DNA from: Pleurocapsales cyanobacterium LEGE 06147
GTDB taxonomy: Bacteria; Cyanobacteriota; Cyanobacteriia; Cyanobacteriales; Xenococcaceae
DNA length: 35,733 nt
Assembly (NCBI GenBank): GCA_015207585.1
Contig: JADEWQ010000054.1
Span: 1 to 35,733 of the forward strand
Reading direction: 5' to 3'
Each line of letters starts with the position of its first letter. Position 1 is the stretch's first letter. The position numbers and the translations under genes were made by a program. The notes beneath the pieces are model-generated. The model was not told the DNA's origin. It searched no databases and saw only the letters and a list, made by a program, of their open reading frames with translations. Below, piece by piece: positions 15,609-23,764 of this stretch.

Positions 15609-18164
15609 TTAAAACTCCACCTTGACAGAGCCAGTAATGGCAAAGGGAGAACCTTGAGCGATATTTGCCCGATCCGATGAGCTAGCCACATAGCGTATAT
15701 CAAATAAATTCTCGATTGCCAGCCCGAACGTGACATTATTGATTTGATAGGCAGCCCCTAAGTCCACTCGAGTATAACTGGGTACCTCAAAGCTGTTGTC
15801 GATGTCGCCTTCTCGTTCGCCCACATAAACCACACCCGCACCTAAACTTAACCCCTCCAAGGCTCCGTCTGTGAAAGTATATTTGCCATAGAGTCCAAAA
15901 GTGTTTCGGGGAACATTGTTGAAACGATTGCCTTCAAGTTCTTCGGTACTCTTGATAATGTCAGCCTCAAAAAAATGGGTGTAAGCAGCAATCAGATTAA
16001 AGTTTTCGGCAATTCTGCCAGTGACGTCTAATTCTAGTCCGCGAGTCCGCACGTCTCCCACCGGAATCACAAAATCTGGATCTGCAGGGTCAGATTCGGC
16101 AATGTTGGTTTGAGTCAAATTAAACAAGGCAGTGGTAAGGCTGAGGCGGTCATTCAGCAGATTAACCTTTGCACCAATTTCATACTGAGTTGCTTTTTTG
16201 GGTTCAATAAATCCTCCATCTCTAACTAAGCCTCTCTGTGGTTCTGTCGATTGGCTGAAACTAGCGTAGAGAGAGGCAGAATCGGTCAGTTTATAGACCA
16301 AGCCGACCGACGGAGAAACGAAATCGCCCTCTTGATTGGTTTCATCCAAAGATGAACCTTCAAATTTGCCATAGCGAAGACCCCCTAGTAGACGGAATTG
16401 CCCGAGGGTTACAAAATCTTGAATGTAAACTCCCCAATCTTTTTGCTCAAAAAAGCCAAAGTTAGAGAACTGAAGTTCTTCTGGTTTTGGGACGGGGACA
16501 TCAAAGGTGGGATTGGCAACATCAATACTGCCAAAGAATGCCCCTCCTGGACCATCAAATTCAGATTTTAAGCGGTTATATTCCACGCCCGCTAATAACT
16601 TGTGTTCGGAGGCTCCGATTTTGAAATTTCCCCGTACTTCTCCCCGCAGATTGGTTTGATAGTAATCGTCAGTAAATCTCGAATAGAAACGGTTGAGAAT
16701 CTCTTCCTCAAAGAAACCAGCCCTGAACAATGTCTCGTCTCTACTGGTGTAGAAGTATTGACCGCTAAGATTTATAGACCAGTTTTTGCCAAGAGGTTGA
16801 GCGAAATAGCCGCTGATTCGGTAATTATCGCGCTGGGCATCGTCACGGGAATCGTTGTAGCTGCGATCGAAGAAGAAGCGATCGTTAAAAAACTTGATTC
16901 CGGAGATACCATTTGCGTTCTGCTGCAAATATTCAGCTTCTAGATTGAGAGAACCACCATTCCCGGTTAACCAAGTTAAAGATGGAGCAATCAGAATGCG
17001 ATTATCCTCAACGTTGTCGTAGAAAGAGTCTGCCTTTTGCAGCCCGACAATAAAACGGTAAAGTAAATTTCGATTTTCAATCAATGGACCGGTTAAATCA
17101 ATTTCACCCCGATAGAAGTTAAAACTTCCGGCTTCAAAGGAAACGGTGTAACTGGGTGTAGCCTGGGGTTTTTTAGTGATGTAGTTGACCACTCCGCCTG
17201 GTGCGCCAGTACCATAAAGTAAGGAAGAGAATCCTTTCAAAATTTCGATCCGGTCAATATTTGCCAGATCTCGAACCAAAAAACGAGTATTTTCTCGCAA
17301 GCCATTCAAATAAACTTGACGGGCTACGCTAAATCCACGAATTGTGAATTGAGGAACCAGCCCACCTTGGAAATCATCTCCTCCTCCCAAAGTAACACCG
17401 CTAATATAGGGGATTAGGTCTTCTCCTCGCCTAGCAGCTCTATCTTCAATCAACTCTTCCGGGATCACTCCAATGGAGGCTGGGGTTTCTAACAAGGGAA
17501 CATCCAATCGAGTGCCCGTGGTGGCATTGGAAATGCGATAGCCACTAGCACCTTCCCCGGTCACTACGATTTCCTCATCCGGCTCTTCCCCTTCTGGATT
17601 GAGGATGTATGCCAGTTCACCTGTTATGAGAATGACTTCAGTAATAGGAAGTGCTTGCTTGCCCGCGACACTGACCCGAATCTGAGTAGCATCTAGTTGT
17701 GTCACGCGGACATTGGCAATGTCATCTGTGGGGTTTTCAACCTGAAACTCTTTGCCCTCTGGCAGTGCCAGCACCGCATTAGGAATATCCGCAATTAGGG
17801 TATTCCTGACCGCGCGGAATTTGGTGGCATCGATTGGCAAGAGTTTGCCGTCTTGAGTATCCAGAACAATTTCTAGACCTGTCTGTGTGCGGTTGAGCTG
17901 CACATCGGTCACTTGTATTGTCTCCGCTTCCCCCTGAGCCAGCCAGTTTTTAACTTTAGTAACGGGGCGTTGACGGTAAAGAACGCGAGTAATACCCCTC
18001 CCAACCTGACCCTCCTCGTTCCCCCCTTGGCAAGGGTAGGTAGAGGTGTCGTAGGCGGTGGGGTTGGAGGCTAAGGAAGATCGCTTCTCTGCCGATGCTG
18101 CTTGCACAAATAAGCAAGAGAGGAAACTGGTCAGCAAAACCAAACGCGATAATCTCTCGAACAT
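15609..18164 (-). CDS. TonB-dependent siderophore receptor with N-terminal AMIN domain
   Basis: The 851-residue outer-membrane receptor starts with a signal peptide ending QAASA (residue 25). It then has an AMIN domain (about 80-178), a TonB box DEEIVVTGEG (197-205), a plug domain (LLETPASIGVIPEELIEDR, then GFSSLLYGTGAPGG) and a 22-strand-type barrel ending in Phe (GSVKVEF). This build is typical of cyanobacterial ferric-siderophore receptors, which import iron chelates using TonB-ExbBD energy. Residues about 39-58 are encoded by a spacer-type repeat in frame. The AraC regulator directly upstream on the same strand is the expected controller. The barrel looks complete, so the gene is probably functional. 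Confidence 0.93.
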   Translation of the reverse strand: MFERLSRLVLLTSFLSCLFVQAASAEKRSSLASNPTAYDTSTYPCQGGNEEGQVGRGITRVLYRQRPVTKVKNWLAQGEAETIQVTDVQLNRTQTGLEIVLDTQDGKLLPIDATKFRAVRNTLIADIPNAVLALPEGKEFQVENPTDDIANVRVTQLDATQIRVSVAGKQALPITEVILITGELAYILNPEGEEPDEEIVVTGEGASGYRISNATTGTRLDVPLLETPASIGVIPEELIEDRAARRGEDLIPYISGVTLGGGDDFQGGLVPQFTIRGFSVARQVYLNGLRENTRFLVRDLANIDRIEILKGFSSLLYGTGAPGGVVNYITKKPQATPSYTVSFEAGSFNFYRGEIDLTGPLIENRNLLYRFIVGLQKADSFYDNVEDNRILIAPSLTWLTGNGGSLNLEAEYLQQNANGISGIKFFNDRFFFDRSYNDSRDDAQRDNYRISGYFAQPLGKNWSINLSGQYFYTSRDETLFRAGFFEEEILNRFYSRFTDDYYQTNLRGEVRGNFKIGASEHKLLAGVEYNRLKSEFDGPGGAFFGSIDVANPTFDVPVPKPEELQFSNFGFFEQKDWGVYIQDFVTLGQFRLLGGLRYGKFEGSSLDETNQEGDFVSPSVGLVYKLTDSASLYASFSQSTEPQRGLVRDGGFIEPKKATQYEIGAKVNLLNDRLSLTTALFNLTQTNIAESDPADPDFVIPVGDVRTRGLELDVTGRIAENFNLIAAYTHFFEADIIKSTEELEGNRFNNVPRNTFGLYGKYTFTDGALEGLSLGAGVVYVGEREGDIDNSFEVPSYTRVDLGAAYQINNVTFGLAIENLFDIRYVASSSDRANIAQGSPFAITGSVKVEF
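17992..18050. repeat. C-rich dispersed-type repeat inside the receptor gene
   Basis: The plus strand reads ACCCCTCCCAACC, then CCTCC and CCCCCTTGGCAAGGGTAGG, a composition typical of cyanobacterial intergenic repeats with a CCTTGGCAAGG core palindrome. Here it lies between the signal peptide and the AMIN domain and is translated without breaking the frame (DTSTYPCQGGNEEGQVGRGI). Confidence 0.5.
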
Positions 18165-18233
18165 TACTCAACACACCAAATAGTAATAAATTGCAATAAG
18201 CATACAGGTGGATGAGTACTATTGAAAGCTGGA

Positions 18234-18274
18234 TTGAACGCTAGCAGGAGTTTTTTTTTGAACGCTAGCGGGAG
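18234..18274. repeat. Tandem direct repeat at the 3' end of the AraC gene
   Basis: TTGAACGCTAGCAGGAG (18234-18250) and TTGAACGCTAGCGGGAG (18258-18274) differ at one base and are 24 bp apart, separated by a T run. The second copy overlaps the last codons and stop of the AraC gene. It probably arose by local duplication. Confidence 0.6.
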
Positions 18275-19287
18275 CGTTTTTGTTGCATCAGATACTCCTT
18301 TGGGTTAAGACCAAACTTTTTCCGAAAGGCGATCGCAAAATAACTGCGGCTGGCAAATCCCACCGCCTCGGCTACTTCCGTCACTTTCATTTCCCCTGTA
18401 TTCAGAAGTTGACGTGCCTGTTCCAGTCGATACTCGTGCAGATAACCGAATACAGTAGTGTTAAAAACTTGACGAAAGCCCTGTTTGAGCGTGTACTCAT
18501 TCAACTTGACCCGTTGGGCTAATTCTGTAAGCGAAGGCGGGTTATCTAGATGCTTGAGTAAAATTTCTCTGGCATAGTAAATGCGTTCCAAGGTGCCGAG
18601 TTTGAGAGGCTGAATAATATTGCTGCCCGTTTGCAATTGGGTCTCCTGTTCTAGTAGCAATGCGGTCAGTCTCAAAACGTTTCCTTCTAAATCCAAATGC
18701 TTAGAGATGCCTCCATAAGGACAGTGCAAAATTTGCTGCAAAATTCGCTGCATGGCAGGTGTAATAATTCCAGCACGGTTGTAGTACTCTTGGTCGGAAC
18801 GCCGGATTAAGTGCTCTAGTGGGATGGGTAATTCTCCAACCGGATTACCAACGAACGATCGCAACACTTCAGGCTTCATCAGAACCCCAACACAAAAAAT
18901 GGGTTGGGCATCTGACCAATCTGGCGTTTCTTTGGGTGCCATGCCACTGCCGTAGAAATTGTACTGTCCGGGATGAAGCTCAAGAGAGTTGTCCGTCGCA
19001 CCGCCGGAAAACATGAAATTGTATTCCAGAGGATGTTCTCTTTCTGGACAATCTATCAACAGGCGATCGCGCAGTTGAAACCGCTCGATAGCTAACCATA
19101 ATCCTTCCCGCAACTGGATCTCTCGAATAAATCCTTCTCCCAACGATTTGGGAAAAATCCAGGTCGTGTCTAGATCGTCAGATGGATCGCTCGTCTGACT
19201 TATTTTATCTGGGAGATTGGGGCGATCGATCGCCTTGACTTCCTGAACCAGTTCCCAGTAAGTACCTTGTGAAATGGTAATGGTCAT
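18265..19287 (-). CDS. AraC-family regulator (PchR-like) of the siderophore receptor
   Basis: The 340-residue protein has a ligand-binding N-terminal part with the cyanobacterial PchR-type landmarks GQYNFYGSGMAP and REGLWLAIERFQL. The C-terminal AraC double helix-turn-helix spans about 235-335, with PPSLTELAQRVKLNEYTLKQ as the first unit and KVTEVAEAVGFASRSYFAIA as the second. Relatives sense ferric siderophores and activate the adjacent receptor gene; the receptor starts 100 bp downstream on the same strand. ATG 19287 is clear. A Fur-box-like palindrome ends 18 bp upstream. The decayed homologue at 27409-28425 shares its architecture. Confidence 0.92.
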   Translation of the reverse strand: MTITISQGTYWELVQEVKAIDRPNLPDKISQTSDPSDDLDTTWIFPKSLGEGFIREIQLREGLWLAIERFQLRDRLLIDCPEREHPLEYNFMFSGGATDNSLELHPGQYNFYGSGMAPKETPDWSDAQPIFCVGVLMKPEVLRSFVGNPVGELPIPLEHLIRRSDQEYYNRAGIITPAMQRILQQILHCPYGGISKHLDLEGNVLRLTALLLEQETQLQTGSNIIQPLKLGTLERIYYAREILLKHLDNPPSLTELAQRVKLNEYTLKQGFRQVFNTTVFGYLHEYRLEQARQLLNTGEMKVTEVAEAVGFASRSYFAIAFRKKFGLNPKEYLMQQKRSR

Positions 19288-19304
19288 GGCATTGCACTCT
19301 CAAT

Positions 19305-19325
19305 TACTGAAAATAATTTTTAGTA
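19305..19325. promoter_or_regulatory. Fur-box-like palindrome upstream of the AraC gene
   Basis: The 21-bp sequence starts TACTGAAAAT and ends ATTTTTAGTA, pairing at nine of ten positions around one central base. It is AT-rich like cyanobacterial Fur operators and lies 18 bp before the start codon. A wider pair CACTCTCA (19295-19302) and TGAGAGTG (19341-19348) brackets it. The candidate rests on symmetry and context only. Confidence 0.4.
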
Positions 19326-19412
19326 ACTTACCACGTGCGCTGAGAGTGTCTGCAAATTTGCTTGTTTAACTTATTTAAAGTCAAATTATCTAGGAGTTGT
19401 AAACTGAAAAAG

Positions 19413-19452
19413 TAATTAGATAAAATTCTAATTAGATATTTTTCTAATTAGA
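19413..19452 (+). promoter_or_regulatory. Repeated operator of the ArsR-DUF2087 gene
   Basis: TCTAATTAGA, a perfect 10-bp palindrome, occurs at 19427-19436 and 19443-19452, exactly 16 bp apart. A third partial copy TAATTAGA is at 19413-19420. The last copy ends 3 bp before the start codon, covering the place of the ribosome binding site. Self-repression by the winged-helix protein it precedes is the simplest reading. Confidence 0.6.
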
Positions 19453-19455
19453 ACT

Positions 19456-20064
19456 ATGAATTCTATTGACTTTAACACCCTGCTCAATTTCTTTAAAGTA
19501 CTGGCAAACGAGAGCCGCCTCAAACTATTGGGGATTTTATCCCAACAAGAGTATAGCGTCGAAGAATTAGCCGCTCAGTTACAGTTAAAAGAACCGACTG
19601 TATCTCATCATCTTAATAAGCTTAAAGAACTAGAATTGGTATCGATGCGTCGGCAAGGAAATACTCATTTCTACAGCCTTAACAGCGAAACCCTGACTCA
19701 ACTCAATAAATCGATATTTACTAGGGAGCAAATGGCAAGTTGGACAAAAGATATTTCCGCAGAAGCCTGGGAAGAAAAAGTTCTTAAAAATTATCTCGAT
19801 GGCAATCGTTTAACAACAATTCCTGCATCTCGCAAAAAACGTTTAGTTGTACTTGAGTGGTTAGTTAGTAAATTTGAACCAGAGGTAACTTATACCGAAA
19901 GTCAAGTCAACGAAATTATTAGCTGCCATCACTCAGACTATGCAACCCTGCGACGGGAATTAATTAGTTATCAGTTTATGGAACGAGAAAACGGTTTGTA
20001 TCGGCGATTGCCAGCATCCTTATGGAAAACCGAAACGGAAATTATGAAACAGAAAAAATTTTAA
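19456..20064 (+). CDS. ArsR-type transcriptional regulator fused to DUF2087
   Basis: Residues 5-90 form an ArsR winged helix (FFKVLANESRLKLLGILSQQ, recognition helix in LKEPTVSHHLNKLKELELV, wing RRQGNTHFYSL). Residues about 115-190 match DUF2087, whose hallmark is a small C-terminal fold ending in a YNEhEVNxhL-like pattern, here YTESQVNEIISCHHSDYATL, then LRRELISYQFMER. There are no paired cysteines in the helices used by metal-sensing ArsR proteins, so a metal signal is not evident. It is divergent from the AraC gene, 168 bp away, and has palindromic repeats in its own leader. The ligand is unknown. Confidence 0.87.
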   Translation: MNSIDFNTLLNFFKVLANESRLKLLGILSQQEYSVEELAAQLQLKEPTVSHHLNKLKELELVSMRRQGNTHFYSLNSETLTQLNKSIFTREQMASWTKDISAEAWEEKVLKNYLDGNRLTTIPASRKKRLVVLEWLVSKFEPEVTYTESQVNEIISCHHSDYATLRRELISYQFMERENGLYRRLPASLWKTETEIMKQKKF

Positions 20065-20215
20065 CTCTAAAGGGAGCAATAAATCGATATTAACAAACCG
20101 CCAAAAGCATAAGTCCAACTACAAATCGATGTTTTCTACGATAATTCCTGACGGAGATTGCCTCTTTGCGCGAAACTAAAATATAGATACATCATCGAAA
20201 TAGCGAAAAATAAGA

Positions 20216-21700
20216 ATGCAAATTCGAGCTACAAATACAACAGTATTAGATTGGACTGGTGATGCTCTCGCCATTGGAATATTGGAAGACGCAATTGAGT
20301 TAACTGGAGAATTAGCTCAACTGGATGAGAAACTAGCAGGCACAATTAATGAATTAATCGAAGAGGAAGAATTTAAAGGTAAATCCGGCACTACGGCAGT
20401 GACTCGCGTGGGAAGTAAGAGTCCCGTTCGCAAAGTAATTTTAGTGGGACTAGGCAAAGCCGAGGAACTAAAATTAGATAGTTGGCGTACTGCCGCAGCG
20501 GCGATCGCTCGCGTGGCTAAAAAGGAAAAGAGCAAAACTCTCGGTATTAGCTTGCCCATCAATCGAGAAGAACCCGTTCATATTCCCCAAGCTATCACTG
20601 AAGGCATTCTATTGGCACTCCATCAAGATAACCGCTTTAAATCAGAACCAGAAGATAAAGGCGCAAAGCTAGAAAGCGTCGATTTATTGGGGTTAAGCGG
20701 TCAAGATGCAGAAATTTCCCGTGGCGAACAAATCGCCTCTGGCGTAATTTTAGCTCGGGAATTGGTCAACGCTCCCGCCAATGAAGTCACCCCAGTTACC
20801 ATGGCAGAAACTGCCGAACAAATCGCCTCCGAGTATGGTTTAGCAATAGAAATATTGGAAAGTGAAGATTGCGAAAAGTTTGAACAAGGTATGGGCGCAT
20901 TTTTAGGAGTAGCCAAAGCCTCGGATTTACCGCCCAAATTCATTCACCTTACTTACAAACCAGAAGGTACGCCTAAACGTAAGATAGCGATCGTGGGAAA
21001 AAGTCTCACCTTTGACTCTGGTGGATTAAACCTCAAGGTATCTGGTAGTGGTATTGAAACCATGAAGATGGATATGGGTGGCGGTGCGGCTACTTTAGGT
21101 GCAGCCAAAGCGATCGCCCAACTCAAACCCGATGTGGAAGTTCACTTTATCTGTGCGGCGACAGAGAATATGATTAGTGGCAAGGCAATGCATCCGGGCG
21201 ATATTCTCAAAGCAGCCAACGGCAAAACTATTGAAGTAAATAACACCGATGCTGAAGGCAGACTAACTCTCGCCGATGCCTTAGTGTTTGCCGAGAAATT
21301 AGAAGTAGATGCGATCGTCGATTTAGCTACCCTTACGGGTGCTTGCATTATTGCCCTCGGCGATGATATTGCTGGTTTGTGGAGTACTGATGATTCTCTT
21401 GCCAGTCAAATCAAAGCAGCGGCAGAATTAGCAGGAGAAAAATTCTGGCAAATGCCCATGGAAGAGAAATATTTCGAGGGCATGAAATCTCAGATTGCCG
21501 ACATGAAAAATACCGGACCCCGTGCTGGCGGTTCGATTACTGCTGCTCTTTTTTTAAAGCAATTTATCAAAGATACTCCTTGGGTACATCTCGATATTGC
21601 TGGTCCTGTTTGGGCAGATAAAGAAAAGGGAGTTAATAATTCGGGGGCGACTGGTTTTCCCGTGCGTACCTTAGTTAATTGGGTAATGAGTGCAGCTTGA
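20216..21700 (+). CDS. pepA: Cytosol leucyl aminopeptidase (M17)
   Basis: This 494-residue M17 enzyme removes N-terminal amino acids from peptides in the cytoplasm, using two metal ions. The expected residues are present: Lys262 and Asp267 in [10 protein letters not shown], Lys274, Asp286 in MKMDMGGG, and Asp345, Glu347 and Arg349 in [15 protein letters not shown]. Length is normal and ATG 20216 starts directly at [13 protein letters not shown], the usual cyanobacterial N-terminus. It stands alone on the plus strand, with a 151-bp spacer from the regulator before it. It is a core gene. Confidence 0.96.
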   Translation: MQIRATNTTVLDWTGDALAIGILEDAIELTGELAQLDEKLAGTINELIEEEEFKGKSGTTAVTRVGSKSPVRKVILVGLGKAEELKLDSWRTAAAAIARVAKKEKSKTLGISLPINREEPVHIPQAITEGILLALHQDNRFKSEPEDKGAKLESVDLLGLSGQDAEISRGEQIASGVILARELVNAPANEVTPVTMAETAEQIASEYGLAIEILESEDCEKFEQGMGAFLGVAKASDLPPKFIHLTYKPEGTPKRKIAIVGKSLTFDSGGLNLKVSGSGIETMKMDMGGGAATLGAAKAIAQLKPDVEVHFICAATENMISGKAMHPGDILKAANGKTIEVNNTDAEGRLTLADALVFAEKLEVDAIVDLATLTGACIIALGDDIAGLWSTDDSLASQIKAAAELAGEKFWQMPMEEKYFEGMKSQIADMKNTGPRAGGSITAALFLKQFIKDTPWVHLDIAGPVWADKEKGVNNSGATGFPVRTLVNWVMSAA

Positions 21701-21709
21701 ATCTATTCG

Positions 21710-21737
21710 GTTCCTAGTTATTTTGACAACTGGGAAC
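21710..21737. terminator. Possible hairpin between convergent pepA and protease genes
   Basis: GTTCC-T-AGTT pairs with AACT-G-GGAAC across an eight-base loop, giving nine base pairs with one mismatch. It is centred between the ends of two converging genes and may stop transcription from either side, although no strong T run follows. Confidence 0.4.
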
Positions 21738-21758
21738 TGAAAACTAGAAAATACTAAA

Positions 21759-22319
21759 TTACCTTAACCGAAATTCAATCACATCTTGTTTAATGGTGAC
21801 ATCATAGTGACCGAAGAAATTTTGTCCCAACAGTCCCAGGGGTAAAGAAGAAGAAATTGCCACAACCATATTTGTGCTAACAGCACCTGCTACGGCAGCG
21901 GAAGCAACACTACTAGTGGGGACTTCAACCATGCGATCGCTCGGAGTATTCACCAACATAATTCCTTCTTGCTTAATAGCTAATGTTTTTGCCATCCCTG
22001 GAGTAAGCATAGTGAAACTAGCCCCAGTATCTAGCAACATCTCAAATGTATGCCTGTCATTAAATTTGACATCGATTACGGGGATACCAAATTCTCTTCT
22101 TTTAATTGGTGCGGTAAACACTCCTGAAGTACGCTGTTGAGTAGATGCTCTATTAGGCATATTTGAATTGTTCGTCGAACCTCGGCAAAGATGACTTAAA
22201 TCCATTGGTTTGCCATGAACATCTAGCATAAAACACACCTGTTCGGATTGAGCATGAGCAAATAAGGGAATAAAATTAATTGCTATAGATAAAATAAATA
22301 ATTTCAAAAAAGTTTTCAT
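21759..22319 (-). CDS. Secreted retropepsin-like aspartic protease
   Basis: The 186-residue protein has a signal peptide (hydrophobic 6-21, cleavage near AHA, residue 23) and a single retropepsin-type domain. The active-site motif is LLDTGASFTML (around residue 95), and the second hydrophobic flap-side motif is LGLLGQNFFGHYDVTI. Family members act as dimers, like viral proteases, and in cyanobacteria are usually periplasmic or membrane-anchored. The region between residues 24 and 70, with two cysteines and Ser/Asn/Thr-rich sequence, is a linker. It converges with pepA. The substrate is unknown. Confidence 0.87.
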   Translation of the reverse strand: MKTFLKLFILSIAINFIPLFAHAQSEQVCFMLDVHGKPMDLSHLCRGSTNNSNMPNRASTQQRTSGVFTAPIKRREFGIPVIDVKFNDRHTFEMLLDTGASFTMLTPGMAKTLAIKQEGIMLVNTPSDRMVEVPTSSVASAAVAGAVSTNMVVAISSSLPLGLLGQNFFGHYDVTIKQDVIEFRLR

Positions 22320-22596
22320 AAAAATTACCCCTAGAAACCAGTTTTTTAAGGCTATCTATAATCAAATAGTTCCCAATATAAGCAACTAAATTAAAACTAG
22401 GAGCAACTAAAAATAAAAAGATTTAGTGAATGATTGAGTTTGTTTTTCTAAATTTTACTTAAGTTATTTTCCTTCAGTAAATACACTATCAATGAATTGG
22501 GAACTGTTTATGTTCTGCTTGACCCACCGTTAGCAACTTCTCGGACTCAGCTAGTTACATTGATTCGGTCGGATGCAAGCTGTTAATATGCAATTG
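22320..22596. other. Spacer without a recognisable gene
   Basis: I see no coding region, tRNA or strong repeat in this AT-rich stretch between the protease start and the end of the GNAT gene. It should contain the protease promoter. Confidence 0.5.
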
Positions 22597-23037
22597 CTAC
22601 AATTGCAATACATAATGATAAAACTCTTCATCCTTCCTATAATCAAGCGATTCATAAAGAGCTTGAGCGGGAATGTTGGAAATTTGCGTTGCCAAGATAA
22701 TTCGAACTGCTCCTGTTTCCCTTGCAAAGATTTCTGCCGCGCTCATCAGCGACTTGGCAACTCCCTTCTCTCGATAGGCTTCTTTTACAAACAAATCATT
22801 CAAAATCCAGATACGCTTCATCGACACTGAGGAAAAGCTGGGGTAAAGCTGAGTAAAACCAACCACATGCTCGCGATCGATAGCCACAAATATAGTCGAA
22901 TCGCTTTTTTGGAAACGCTCTTGGAGAAACTTTCTGGCAGCTTCGAGATCTGAGGACTGCTTGTAGAAAACGCGATATCGATCGAATAACTTCGATACTT
23001 CTTCAAGATGCTCAAAACGAGCTAGAACAACTTCCAT
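22597..23037 (-). CDS. GNAT-family N-acetyltransferase
   Basis: The 146 residues match a whole GNAT domain. The acetyl-CoA pyrophosphate loop is in LFVKEAYREKGVAKSLMSAA (about 81-100), preceded by the strand RIWILNDLFV and followed by ILATQISNIPAQALYESLDY, the usual motif B. The acceptor is unknown. The gene is isolated, with a 243-bp spacer before the HIT gene on the same strand. Confidence 0.9.
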   Translation of the reverse strand: MEVVLARFEHLEEVSKLFDRYRVFYKQSSDLEAARKFLQERFQKSDSTIFVAIDREHVVGFTQLYPSFSSVSMKRIWILNDLFVKEAYREKGVAKSLMSAAEIFARETGAVRIILATQISNIPAQALYESLDYRKDEEFYHYVLQL

Positions 23038-23280
23038 CCTTTATCCTCACCACTCAATATAGGTTTAAATGCTGATTACTCGAACAGAAACTTTAAAGTG
23101 CTGCTCCACTAATAACCTCCAACGTAACTTAACCCCGAACGCTGACAGATCGAATTCAGGAGTTATTTTTACTGAGTCTTGCAGCATAACTGATGTAAGG
23201 GACGGGGCATACAAGTTTTTGAGGTTTTCTCAAAACACAGCCCCTCTGCTTCGCCCCCTCTTTGCACTCCTAGACTGTTC

Positions 23281-23622
23281 TCATCCTGGGGGCCATTTCA
23301 TCTGGCGATCGCCCAAAATATGAAAATGGATATGATCTACTGTTTGACCGCCATCAGCACCGTTATTAATTACTACTCGATAGCCATTACTCAATCCTGC
23401 TTGTTCGGCAACCCGTTGGACTGTTAGCAACAGATGACCGAGTAAATCGCGATCCGACTCTGTGGCTTCGGACAAACGAGGAATTGGTTTTTTGGGAATG
23501 ACGAGAATGTGGGTTGGTGCTTGAGGATTAATATCTTTAATCGCGATCGCCTGTTCATCTTCATAGACAATATCGGCAGGAATTTCACGACGAATAATCT
23601 TGCTAAAAATGGTATCGCTCAT
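23281..23622 (-). CDS. HIT-family (HINT-like) nucleotide hydrolase
   Basis: From the ATG at 23622 the 113-residue protein reads MSDTIFSKIIRREIPADIVY, the classical HINT start, and ends with the histidine triad VDHIHFHILGDR. HINT proteins hydrolyse nucleoside phosphoramidates and related adenylated compounds. The longer open frame to 23721 would add 33 residues without homology, so I reject that start. It is transcribed divergently from yifB, with about 140 bp between start codons. Confidence 0.93.
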   Translation of the reverse strand: MSDTIFSKIIRREIPADIVYEDEQAIAIKDINPQAPTHILVIPKKPIPRLSEATESDRDLLGHLLLTVQRVAEQAGLSNGYRVVINNGADGGQTVDHIHFHILGDRQMKWPPG

Positions 23623-23764
23623 AGTTTTATTAATTGCTGCAAACGAAGACATTGTAAAACGTGAGACAACACCTAAACAGGAAAGATTCGTAAATTCTCG
23701 GTTAGGGAAATCAAACTCCAAAGAATATACTGGCTGAGATTAGATTTATTTTGCCTAATTGCTC

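Noticed and set aside
23623-23721. Longer N-terminus for the HIT protein
   Set aside because: The HINT start MSDTIFSKII begins at 23622; the extra 33 residues have no homology.
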